Source: CBDUXP01 sp965371225 [NCBI: uncultured bacterium]
GTDB taxonomy: Bacteria > Abyssobacteria > SURF-5 > CBDUXP01
Direction of reading: 5' to 3'
Length of the DNA: 64,000 bases
Assembly: GCA_965371225.1 (NCBI GenBank)
Contig: CBDUXP010000018.1
Location: 1-64,000 of the forward strand
Below the pieces are notes generated by a model. It was given only the letters and a program-made list of their open reading frames with translations. It was not told the origin of the DNA and ran no database searches. This document shows, piece by piece, positions 8,186-16,436 of this stretch (the stretch's first letter is position 1; each line of letters opens with the position of its first letter). The position numbers and the translations under genes were made by a program.

Positions 8186-9409
8186 ATGTCGACGTACAAA
8201 TACACCGCCCGCACCCGGGACGGGAAAAGCCAATCCGGCACCGTCGACGCCGATAGTCGCCAGGCCGTGCTTGCGAAAATCCGCGGCATGGGGCTGGTGC
8301 CCGTCTCCATCAATGAGGCCGCCGGAGCGCGCAAGGGCGCCGGACAGACCATCAAGCCGCGCAAGCGCGGCGCCAAGGTGCGGTCGGAAGACATGATCCT
8401 GTTCACGCGCTCACTCTCCACCATGGTGAACGCCGGCCTGCCGCTGATTCAGGGGATCGACATCCTGATCGAGCAGACCGACAGCCTGACCTTCAAGGGC
8501 ACTCTCACCGCCGTGGGCCACGACATCGAGGGCGGCCTCACCTTCTCCGAAGCGCTCGGCAAGCACCCGCGGGCGTTCAACGACCTCTATTGCAGCATGG
8601 CGCGCGCCGGGGAAGCGTCGGGGAGCTTGGACATCATCCTCGTCCGGCTCGCGGAGTACCTGGAAGCGACCGAGCAGTTGCGGCGCGAGATCAAGTCCGC
8701 CATGACCTATCCGGTCATCGCGATGGTTATCGTGGTCCTCATCGCGACGGGTTTGCTGGTGTTCATCGTGCCGTCCTTCGAAGAGATCTTCACCAGCCTG
8801 GGCGGTGAGCTGCCGGGGCCCACGAAGGTACTCATCCGTGCCAGCGAATTGATCCGCGAATATATGGTGCTCTTGGTCATGGGCATGGTGGCTTTTTATT
8901 TCGCGATGCGCTGGTACATCAGCCGGCCCTTCGGCCGCTACCAGTGGGACGCCGTGATGCTCCACCTGCCGGTGTTCGGCGCCCTGTTCCGCAAGGTGGC
9001 GGTGAGCCGGTTCGCGCGCACCCTGGCCACGCTCACGCAGTCCGGCGTGCCGGTGTTGGCGGCGTTGGAAATCTGCGAACGCACCACAGGGAATGAAGTG
9101 GTGAGTAAGGTCGTCCACGCCAGTCAAGAAAGCATCAAAGCCGGCGCCACCATCGCCGAACCCCTGTCGCACGGCGGCATCTTCCCGCCCATGGTTATTC
9201 GGATGATCGAGGTGGGCGAGCGGACCGGCGCGCTCGATACGATGCTCACGAAGGTGGCGGACTTCTACGATCAGCAGGTGGAGGCGACGGTCCGGCAACT
9301 CACGTCCCTCATCGAGCCTATGCTGATCGTTTTCCTCGGTGTCATCGTGGGTGGCATGGTTATTGCCCTCTTCCTTCCCATCTTCAAGATGTCGAGCCTC
9401 ATGTCATAG
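8186..9409 (+). CDS. pilC: Type IV pilus inner-membrane platform protein PilC
   Basis: 407 residues, standard PilC/GspF length. PilC is the inner-membrane platform on which PilB and PilT act. The N-terminus (YKYTARTRDGKSQSGTVDADS) is typical of PilC. Two GspF domains follow, each beginning with a cytoplasmic helical bundle (ILFTRSLSTMVNAGLPLIQG; RFARTLATLTQSGVPVLAAL), with transmembrane helices near 170-190, 222-240 and 375-400. A clear GGAGG at 8176-8180 lies five bases before the ATG. It follows pilR by 25 bp, and the sugar epimerase gene starts 10 bp after its stop, so the glycosylation genes appear to be in the same transcript. Confidence 0.96.
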   Translation: MSTYKYTARTRDGKSQSGTVDADSRQAVLAKIRGMGLVPVSINEAAGARKGAGQTIKPRKRGAKVRSEDMILFTRSLSTMVNAGLPLIQGIDILIEQTDSLTFKGTLTAVGHDIEGGLTFSEALGKHPRAFNDLYCSMARAGEASGSLDIILVRLAEYLEATEQLRREIKSAMTYPVIAMVIVVLIATGLLVFIVPSFEEIFTSLGGELPGPTKVLIRASELIREYMVLLVMGMVAFYFAMRWYISRPFGRYQWDAVMLHLPVFGALFRKVAVSRFARTLATLTQSGVPVLAALEICERTTGNEVVSKVVHASQESIKAGATIAEPLSHGGIFPPMVIRMIEVGERTGALDTMLTKVADFYDQQVEATVRQLTSLIEPMLIVFLGVIVGGMVIALFLPIFKMSSLMS

Positions 9410-9419
9410 GAGCCCACCC

Positions 9420-10421
9420 ATGGCCTTGACTGGACAGACCATCTTTCTCACCGGCGGCGCCGGCTTCATCGGCACCGGCCTCATCCGGCGGTTGATCGAT
9501 CACAATCGCATCGTGGTGTACGACAACGGGCACCGCGACGCCTTGCAATCGTCCGGGCTCCGGGACCATGAGCACCTGCGGTTCGTCCGCGGCGACGTGC
9601 TGAATTACGGGCACCTCCGGGAGGCGATTCTTGCCGAACCGCCGGACTACGTGGTGCACTTGGCGGCGATTGCGGGGGTCGATACGGTGCTGCGCGTGCC
9701 GGTCCGGACCATGAAGATCAACATCCTCGGCACGTTCCACGTGCTCGAGGCGATCCTCGGCCTCGGCCAGCCGCTGAAGCGCTTCGTGGACTTCTCCACG
9801 TCCGAGGTCTTCGGCACGCACGTGTACCACGCCGAAGAGGTCTCCGCCACCACGGTGGGGCGCGTCGGCGAGGCGCGGTGGACCTATGCCGTGAGCAAGC
9901 TGGCCGCCGAACACTTGACGCACAACTACGGCAAGGAATTCGGCCTGCCCGCCGTCTCCGTGCGTCCGTTCAACGTGTTCGGCCCCGGCCAAGTCGGCGT
10001 CGGGGCCATTCATACCTTCATCGTGCGCGCCTTGCAGGGGCAGCCGCTCCAGATTCATGGCGACGGCAACCAGATTCGTGCCTGGTGCTACATCGATGAC
10101 ATGGTCGACGGGGTGCTGCGCACGATGGAGACGGAAGCCGCCTCCGGGCAGGTGTTCAACATCGGCAATCCGCGGAACACCGTCACCATCGCCACGCTGG
10201 CGGAGAAGGTGAAGGCGATCACCCAGTCCCAGTCGGAGATCGTGTACGTGGAGAAGGATTACGTGGACGTGGAGCTGCGCATCCCGAGCATCGACAAGGC
10301 GCAGACCATTCTGGACTTCCGGCCGCAGGTGGACCTGACCGAGGGGCTGCGGCGCACCGCCGCCTGGTACCGCGACCAACTGGCCCAGTCCGGGGCCGCC
10401 GCCGCCGCCGTCAGCATATGA
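9420..10421 (+). CDS. NAD-dependent nucleotide-sugar epimerase/dehydratase (extended SDR)
   Basis: 333 residues. The Rossmann fingerprint GGAGFIG is at 12-18 and the catalytic YxxxK (YAVSK) at Tyr156/Lys160; a Ser/Thr-rich active-site strand (DFSTSEV) precedes it. These define an extended short-chain dehydrogenase acting on a nucleotide-sugar, as in UDP-glucose 4-epimerase or dTDP-glucose dehydratase enzymes. The precise substrate cannot be read. The start at 9420 is favoured because the Rossmann strand begins within ten residues. The gene lies 10 bp after pilC and overlaps the next gene by 4 bp (ATGA), linking it to the acyltransferase, GT2 and TMEM260-like genes as the probable sugar-precursor step of a glycosylation pathway. 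Confidence 0.88.
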   Translation: MALTGQTIFLTGGAGFIGTGLIRRLIDHNRIVVYDNGHRDALQSSGLRDHEHLRFVRGDVLNYGHLREAILAEPPDYVVHLAAIAGVDTVLRVPVRTMKINILGTFHVLEAILGLGQPLKRFVDFSTSEVFGTHVYHAEEVSATTVGRVGEARWTYAVSKLAAEHLTHNYGKEFGLPAVSVRPFNVFGPGQVGVGAIHTFIVRALQGQPLQIHGDGNQIRAWCYIDDMVDGVLRTMETEAASGQVFNIGNPRNTVTIATLAEKVKAITQSQSEIVYVEKDYVDVELRIPSIDKAQTILDFRPQVDLTEGLRRTAAWYRDQLAQSGAAAAAVSI

Positions 10422-10951
10422 CCCTGGCGGCGCACTCCCACGGCACAGGGCAGTGGGCGCCGCAGGAGCTGGCTCTGCTGGGCGATGACGTCACCATCGA
10501 GCCCGGCGTCCTCATCTTCCATCCCGAGCACGTGGAGATCGGCCGGCAGGTGTACATCGGGCACCAGACGATCCTCAAGGCGTATCACGTGAAGCGCATG
10601 GTGATCGGTGCGCGGTCCTGGATCGGCCAGCAGTGTTTCTTTCACAGCGCCGGCGGCCTCACCATCGAGGAGTGCGTCGGCATCGGTCCCGGCGTCAAGA
10701 TTCTGACCAGCACCCATGCGGGCCAGCCGGTCGAGGCCGACATCATGGATACGGAATTAGAGTTCGCGCCCGTCCACATCGGCGCGGGGACGGACATCGG
10801 AGTGAGCGCCGTCATTTTGCCCGGAGTCACGATCGGCCGCCGCGTCCAGGTGGGCGCCGGCGCCGTCGTGGCCACCTCCCTCCCCGACTACGCGGTCGCC
10901 GCAGGCGTGCCCGCGCGCGTCCTGCGCGACCGCCGGGGGACCGCCCCGTGA
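10418..10951 (+). CDS. Hexapeptide-repeat (left-handed beta-helix) acyltransferase
   Basis: 177 residues made almost entirely of hexapeptide turns (for example VTIEPGVLIF, VEIGRQVYIG, IGVSAVILPG, VTIGRRVQVG), ending in the common PDYAVAAGVPARVLR tail of the LbetaH acetyltransferase family (WbbJ/LacA-like). Such enzymes usually transfer an acetyl group from acetyl-CoA to a sugar as a trimer. The start overlaps the epimerase stop and its own stop overlaps the next GTG start, so three enzymes are translationally coupled. A plausible role is acetylation of the sugar made by the epimerase; the acceptor is unknown. Confidence 0.85.
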   Translation: MTLAAHSHGTGQWAPQELALLGDDVTIEPGVLIFHPEHVEIGRQVYIGHQTILKAYHVKRMVIGARSWIGQQCFFHSAGGLTIEECVGIGPGVKILTSTHAGQPVEADIMDTELEFAPVHIGAGTDIGVSAVILPGVTIGRRVQVGAGAVVATSLPDYAVAAGVPARVLRDRRGTAP

Positions 10952-11685
10952 GCGCGCCGTATCTCAGCGTGGTCGTGCCCGCGTACAACGAAGAGGTGAA
11001 CCTGCCGAACACGGTGCACGCGGTCGCCGCCAAGCTCGAGGAGTTGGACGTCACGTACGAGATCATCATTGTCGATGACGGCAGCACCGACGCCACCCCG
11101 GAGCGCGCGCGGGATCTCGCCGCCGCGAATCCCCGGATCCGCCTCGAACGCCACCCGGAGAATCGCGGGCCGGGCAGCGGGGTGTTCACCGGGATCGAGT
11201 TGGCCGAGGGCGACTTCGTGATGTTCATCCCGGCGGACCTCGCGCTCGACCTGGACCACCTGTACAAGTACCTCGACGCAGCCCGCACGGCGGATCTCGT
11301 CGTCGGCTTGCGCAGCGATCGCCGCGACTACTCGTTCCCGCGCAAGATCGTCAGCTACACGAACATATTCTTGATCCGCACGCTGTTCGGCATGAAACAA
11401 CGGCAGTTCAACTACATTCACTGCTACCGGCGGACGCTGCTGCAACAGCTGAACATCGAGTCGCGCGGCGTGTTCATCACGGCGGAGATCATGATCAAGG
11501 CGAACGATCTCGGCTACCGCCTCGTGGAAGTGGAAATCCCGTATGTGCCCCGCGTGGCCGGCGTCGCCACCTGTGGCAGGGCCGCCGTGATCCTCCAGAC
11601 CGTGCGCGACCTGCTGCGCTTGTGGCTCCGCCGCACCCTCCTCCGCCGCCGCTACCGGCACGGCCTCGCCCGAGCAGCCACATGA
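10948..11685 (+). CDS. GT2 glycosyltransferase, polyprenyl-phosphate sugar synthase-like
   Basis: 245 residues, GT-A fold family 2. Nucleotide-binding strand LSVVVPAYNEE, DDGSTD at 43-48 and a PADLALD metal-site region near 95-101 resemble DPM1/ArnC-type enzymes that load a sugar from a nucleotide donor onto polyprenyl phosphate. It lacks the C-terminal transmembrane helices of ArnC, ending instead in a very Arg-rich helix (LLRLWLRRTLLRRRYRHG) that could bind membrane surface. The start is a GTG overlapping the preceding stop, and its stop overlaps the next ATG. Immediately upstream of three GT-C-like membrane proteins, it is positioned to supply their lipid-linked sugar donor (inference). 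Confidence 0.85.
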   Translation: MSAPYLSVVVPAYNEEVNLPNTVHAVAAKLEELDVTYEIIIVDDGSTDATPERARDLAAANPRIRLERHPENRGPGSGVFTGIELAEGDFVMFIPADLALDLDHLYKYLDAARTADLVVGLRSDRRDYSFPRKIVSYTNIFLIRTLFGMKQRQFNYIHCYRRTLLQQLNIESRGVFITAEIMIKANDLGYRLVEVEIPYVPRVAGVATCGRAAVILQTVRDLLRLWLRRTLLRRRYRHGLARAAT

Positions 11686-14063
11686 CGGCCGCCGCGGTGC
11701 AGGCGCGCCCGCCCGCCGCGGACCTCACTTTTCATCGCTGGATGGGCTGGGCCGTCGGGCTCGGTGCGTTCGCCCTGTACACGGCCACGTGCTGCCCCAC
11801 CGTGCATTGGGGGGATAGCGGCGAGCTGATTGTGGCCGGCGTCGTGCTGGGCATCGCCCACCCACCCGGCCATCCCCTGTTTTCGATGCTCGGGCACCTG
11901 TTCAGTTGGCTGCCCCTCGCCACGCCCGCGTGGCGCGTGAACTGGATGTCCGCCGTGTTCGGCGCCGTCGCCGTCGGCCTCACGTACGAACTCGCGGCGG
12001 AGACCCTGCGCCGGTTGGGGGCGCCGCCCCGCCGGGCCGCCGGGTGCGCCGCCGCGGCCGCCGCCCTGTTCGCCGTCACCTCCGGCCTCTGGGGGGGGAG
12101 CACGGTCGCGGAGACCACCGCGCTCCACGCCGCGTTCACGGCGGGCGTGGTCTGGCTCGTCTGGCGCATTGCGTGGACGCGACCGACGGGCGCCACGCTG
12201 ACGCAAGCATTGGGGGCCGCCGCCGTGCTGTACGGTTTCAGCGCCACCAACCACGTGGCGGGCATCTTCTTTCTACCGGCCTTCGCCGTCCTGCTGGTCG
12301 CCCGGTGCGGCCGCGAAGTCCTCCATCCCCGCAACGTGTGCGTCATGGTCGCGTGCGTGCTGGCCGGGCTGTCCCTGTACGGGTTCCTGCCGCTGCGGTC
12401 GCTGCAGAACCCTCCGCTGGATTGGGCGAATCCCGAGACGGCCAAAAATTTCTGGTGGGTCATCACCGCGCGCCAGTACCAGGCCTACATGACCCAATCG
12501 CCCGCCGGCTTCGTCGCCGCGTCCCAGGCACTCGGGCAGCGCGGCGTCCTCATCGCCCAGGAGTGGACCGGGGTGGGCGCGGTGCTGGTCATTGCGGGCG
12601 TGCTGAGCCTCGGGCGCCGTGTCCCGGCGTTCGCCGCGTTCGTGCTGCTGGCCGTGGCCCCCCTCATCGTCCTGGGGCTCAGCTCCGCGTTCATCCTCGC
12701 GTACGTCGTCCCCGGCATGGTGCTGCTCGCGGTCGCGCTCGCGGTCGGCTTCGAGCGCGTGGTCGGTGCGACGCCCGTGCTGCCGGCCCCGGTGGCCGCG
12801 GCGCTGGCGGCGGCGCTCGTGGCCTGGAGTGGCGTCCAGCACGCCGGGGCCAGCGCGCGCCAGACCGACCGGACGGCGGACGCCTACGGCCGGACGCTGC
12901 TCGCGGAATTGCCCGCGAACGCGGTGCTGTTCTCGACGAACCAGCCTATGCTCTTCGTGTCCTGGTTCCTGCAGCTGACCGAGGGCTACCGCACCGATGT
13001 GAGCGTGGTGGACCCGCGGTGGTTGGTGGATGCCACGCCGCTCACCGAACAGGTGCGGCAGGCCCATCCGGACCTCCGGGCGCTGACGCGGGACGAGCTG
13101 GAGGGCTACCGGCAGGCGTGGGGGGCGGAGACGCTCTCCCACGACGTGGTCATCGCGGCGGTCATGGCGGCGAACCGTGGCCCGCGCCCCATTTACACCG
13201 GCGTCTTCGACCATGCGACGGAGATGCGGCGGCACTTGGCGCCCCGCGGCGGGCTGCTGGAGTTGCGGGACGCGCCCGGACCGTACTTGGACGCGGCGAC
13301 GGTGGGCCGCTCCCAGGCCTACTGGCTGGATTGGGAGGCGCGCCTGGCGGCGGATGCGGACCTGCGCCGCCCCGAACTGCAGGAAATGATCGCCCACGAA
13401 GTGAACAACCAGGGGCTCTTCTTCGAAAGCCTGGACCGCGACGATCTCGCACGGTGGAACTACCGGACGGCGGCGCGGCTGGCGCCCCACGTGGCGGAGC
13501 CGCACCTCAATCGCGGTCGCCTCGCTGCCGATACGGAAGACTGGGCCGGCGCCGAAGTGGCGTATCGCACCGCGACGACCCTGCAGCCGGAGAATTCCCG
13601 CGCGCACTACTACCTGGGCACCGCCCTGGAAGGGCTGGACCGGTTCGCGGACGCCTACCGTGCCTACCTGCTGGCCATGACCTGGGATCCCAACGACGGC
13701 GATGCCCTCCGCCGCGCCGGCCTGCTGCTGTTGCGCGCTGGGGATGTGGCGCAAGCGGAATCCCTGCTGGCGTGGGCGCTCAACGCAAATCCGGATGACG
13801 CCGCCTCGGCCCAGGGGCTGGTGCGCGTGGCGTTCGCGCGGAACGAACTCCCGGCCGCCGGTGAGGCGTTGCAGCGCGCGCAAGCGTTGGATCCGGACAG
13901 CGTGCACGCACTCCTGCTGACGGCGGAGTATGGCGCCCGGACCGGTCAGACCACTGCGCGCCAGGCCCTGGACGAGGCGTTCCGGATCGATCCGGCATAC
14001 GCGGCAGAGGCGACGGTCGACGCTCCCTGGGCGCAACCGCTGCTGGAGCCGGTGGGGCCGTAA
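11682..14063 (+). CDS. TMEM260-like (DUF2723) membrane protein with C-terminal TPRs, copy 1
   Basis: 793 residues. The N-terminal half is a polytopic membrane domain of the DUF2723/TMEM260 family, a GT-C-type fold; eukaryotic TMEM260 is a protein O-mannosyltransferase. The family signature is visible in the first external loop: TVHWGDSGELIVAG and IAHPPGHPLFSMLGHL, with the acidic DSGE pair at the position expected for catalysis. About 10 hydrophobic helices extend to about residue 390. A periplasmic region follows with TPR-like repeats from about 560 to 780 (AEPHLNRGRLAADTEDWAGAEVAYR, SRAHYYLGTALEGLDRFADAYRAY). The ATG overlaps the GT2 stop. It is the first of three tandem paralogues; the acceptor protein is unknown. 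Confidence 0.85.
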   Translation: MTAAAVQARPPAADLTFHRWMGWAVGLGAFALYTATCCPTVHWGDSGELIVAGVVLGIAHPPGHPLFSMLGHLFSWLPLATPAWRVNWMSAVFGAVAVGLTYELAAETLRRLGAPPRRAAGCAAAAAALFAVTSGLWGGSTVAETTALHAAFTAGVVWLVWRIAWTRPTGATLTQALGAAAVLYGFSATNHVAGIFFLPAFAVLLVARCGREVLHPRNVCVMVACVLAGLSLYGFLPLRSLQNPPLDWANPETAKNFWWVITARQYQAYMTQSPAGFVAASQALGQRGVLIAQEWTGVGAVLVIAGVLSLGRRVPAFAAFVLLAVAPLIVLGLSSAFILAYVVPGMVLLAVALAVGFERVVGATPVLPAPVAAALAAALVAWSGVQHAGASARQTDRTADAYGRTLLAELPANAVLFSTNQPMLFVSWFLQLTEGYRTDVSVVDPRWLVDATPLTEQVRQAHPDLRALTRDELEGYRQAWGAETLSHDVVIAAVMAANRGPRPIYTGVFDHATEMRRHLAPRGGLLELRDAPGPYLDAATVGRSQAYWLDWEARLAADADLRRPELQEMIAHEVNNQGLFFESLDRDDLARWNYRTAARLAPHVAEPHLNRGRLAADTEDWAGAEVAYRTATTLQPENSRAHYYLGTALEGLDRFADAYRAYLLAMTWDPNDGDALRRAGLLLLRAGDVAQAESLLAWALNANPDDAASAQGLVRVAFARNELPAAGEALQRAQALDPDSVHALLLTAEYGARTGQTTARQALDEAFRIDPAYAAEATVDAPWAQPLLEPVGP

Positions 14064-14064
14064 C

Positions 14065-16431
14065 GTGTCGCGCGCGTTCCCGACTTCCCCGACCACGCGG
14101 GCGGCCTGCGGGCTCGGCTTCGCGGCGCTCGTGCTCTACACGATCACCTGCTGCCGCACGGTGCATTGGGGCGACAGCGGCGAGCTGATCGCCGCCGGGG
14201 TCGGCCTCGGCATCGCGCACCCGCCCGGCCATCCGCTGTACTCCATGATCGCGCACCTGTTCACGTGGCTGCCCGTCGGCGGCCTCGCGTGGCGGGTCAA
14301 CTGGATGTCGGCGGTCTTCGGCGCCGCCGCGGTGGGCCTGACCGTCCCTTTCGCGACCGAGACGGTGCGGCGCCTGGGCGCTTCGCCGGCGCAGGCGCTG
14401 GGCTGTGGTATCGCGAGCGCCGCCGCGTTCGCCGTGACGGCTGGGTTGTGGAGTGGCAGCACCGTCGCGGAGACCACCACGTTGCACGCGGCGTTCATGG
14501 TCGCCATGTTCGCCCTCGTCTGGCGCATCGCGTGGACCCAGCCGGCGGGCCGCACGCTCACGCAGGCCCTGGGTGCCGCGGCGGCGCTCTACGGGTTCAG
14601 TGCCACCAATCACGTGGCGGGCGTGTTCTTCCTCCCGGCGTTCGCGTCCCTGCTCATCGGCCGGTGCGGGCGGGAGGTTCTGCGGCCCAAGAACGTGGCG
14701 GTCATGGTCGCGTGCGTGCTGGCGGGCGCCATGCTGTACGGCTATCTTCCCCTGCGCTCGCTGCAGGAGCCCCTGCTGGATTGGGGCAATCCGGAAACGC
14801 CGGCCAACTTCTGGTGGGTCGTCAGCGTGAAAGAGTTTCAGAGCACCATCGTGGAGCCGGTCAGTGCCGCGGGGGCGTGGGCGGCCCTCGCCGACCGTGG
14901 GCGGTACATCGTGGGCGAATTCACCCCCCCGGGGAGTCTCCTGGTGGTCGTGGGCCTCTTCGTGCTGGCACGGCGCGCCCCGTGGTTCGCTGCGAGTTTG
15001 CTGCTGGCCGCGGCCCCGCTGATCCTGTTGGGCTTGAGTGCCGCGTTCATCTTGGCGTACTTCGTGCCCGGCGCGTTGCTGCTCTGCATCGCCCTTGGGG
15101 TGGGGTGCCATGCGGTGCTCGAGATGGCGCCGCGCCTGCCCCGGATGGTGGCCGCCGCCGCCGCCCTCGGGATGGTGACCTGGAGCGGCACCGGGCACTA
15201 CGCCGAGGCCGCGACGCAAAACGACCGGGGCGCCGAACTCTACGCGCGCATGCTGCTGGACCCGCTGCCCGAGGACGCCGTGCTGTTCGCGACGAACATG
15301 AACATGGTGTTCACCACCTGGGCGCTGCAAGCGACGCAGGACTACCGCCGCGACGTGGCGGTCATCCCGTGGTATTGGACGGCGGGCGACTCGCCCCTCA
15401 CCGCGGAACTGACGCGGGACTACCCGGATCTGACGTTCCTGTCCATGGCGGAGCTGGAGCCGTTCCGCACGCGGTTCGGCGTGCGCGAGCTGACGCCGGA
15501 CGTGGGGTTTGCGGCGGTGGTGGAATCCAATCTGGACCGGCGGCCGCTCTTCGTCGGACCGCCGGCGAATCCCACGCGCGTGGGGGAACACCTCGTGCCC
15601 CGTGGCGGAGTGTTCGAAATTCAGCGCACCGCCGGTGCCCCGGTCAGTGAGGCGAGCATCGCGAGCGTCCGCGCCTACTGGGGACGGTGGATGGCGTACG
15701 TGGACGACGACCCGCACTTGAGCGAACGGCCGCTGCAACTGGCGCTGGCCAACGATTTGAACAACCAGGCCCTGTGGTTCGAGCGGCGCGGACACCCGCA
15801 GGTGGCGCGGTGGGAGTACTCCGCGGCGGTCCGGCTCGCGCCCCGGCAGGTGGCCCCCTACTTGAACCGCGGTCGCCTGGCCAGTGAGGCGGACAACTGG
15901 CCGGCCGCCCTGGCCGAGTACCGCATGGCCGTCAACCTGGAGCCGCGAAACGCGGCCGCGCTCGTGCACCTGGGCATGGCGGAAGATGCGCTCGGCCGGC
16001 CGGAGCGCGCCTACGAGGCGTACATGGAAGCCCTGCTGTGGGCGCCGCGCCACGCGCGCGCCCTCCGCCGCGCCGGAATGCTCATGCTGCGAGCGGGGGA
16101 GCTGGAGCGCGCAGAATCCCTGCTCACCCGCGCACTCGCCGCTGCACCCGAGGATGGCGTTGCCGCGCGCGGATTGGTGCGGGTCGCCCTGGCCGCCGGC
16201 GATAACCGGGGCGCCATCCCGGCGCTGCGCCGGGCGCGGCAGGTGGATCCGGACAGCATTCATCTCCTGTTGCTCACGGCGGAGTACGCGGCGCGGACGG
16301 GGCAGCGGAACGTCGCGGCCGACTCGCTGGCCGCCGCGTACCAGCGCGACCCCCAGACCACCGCCGGGGTGACCGCGGCTGCGGATTGGGCGCACGACCT
16401 GCTGCCGGCTGCGGCCGCGGGGGAGGGCTGA
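14065..16431 (+). CDS. TMEM260-like (DUF2723) membrane protein with C-terminal TPRs, copy 2
   Basis: 788 residues, same architecture as its neighbours: loop signature TVHWGDSGELIAAG with IAHPPGHPLYSMIAHL, a multi-helix membrane half, then TPR-like units (VAPYLNRGRLASEADNWPAALAEYR). The chosen GTG at 14065 follows the stop of copy 1 by one base. It places the first helix (CGLGFAALVLYTITCC) near residue 15, as in copies 1 and 3; the open frame upstream overlaps copy 1. Stretches such as the FSATNHVAG(I/V)FFLPAF segment are nearly identical to copy 1, so the array arose by tandem duplication. Expected role: inner-membrane transfer of a sugar from a lipid carrier to exported proteins (inference from the TMEM260 family). 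Confidence 0.85.
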   Translation: MSRAFPTSPTTRAACGLGFAALVLYTITCCRTVHWGDSGELIAAGVGLGIAHPPGHPLYSMIAHLFTWLPVGGLAWRVNWMSAVFGAAAVGLTVPFATETVRRLGASPAQALGCGIASAAAFAVTAGLWSGSTVAETTTLHAAFMVAMFALVWRIAWTQPAGRTLTQALGAAAALYGFSATNHVAGVFFLPAFASLLIGRCGREVLRPKNVAVMVACVLAGAMLYGYLPLRSLQEPLLDWGNPETPANFWWVVSVKEFQSTIVEPVSAAGAWAALADRGRYIVGEFTPPGSLLVVVGLFVLARRAPWFAASLLLAAAPLILLGLSAAFILAYFVPGALLLCIALGVGCHAVLEMAPRLPRMVAAAAALGMVTWSGTGHYAEAATQNDRGAELYARMLLDPLPEDAVLFATNMNMVFTTWALQATQDYRRDVAVIPWYWTAGDSPLTAELTRDYPDLTFLSMAELEPFRTRFGVRELTPDVGFAAVVESNLDRRPLFVGPPANPTRVGEHLVPRGGVFEIQRTAGAPVSEASIASVRAYWGRWMAYVDDDPHLSERPLQLALANDLNNQALWFERRGHPQVARWEYSAAVRLAPRQVAPYLNRGRLASEADNWPAALAEYRMAVNLEPRNAAALVHLGMAEDALGRPERAYEAYMEALLWAPRHARALRRAGMLMLRAGELERAESLLTRALAAAPEDGVAARGLVRVALAAGDNRGAIPALRRARQVDPDSIHLLLLTAEYAARTGQRNVAADSLAAAYQRDPQTTAGVTAAADWAHDLLPAAAAGEG

Positions 16432-16436
16432 GCCGC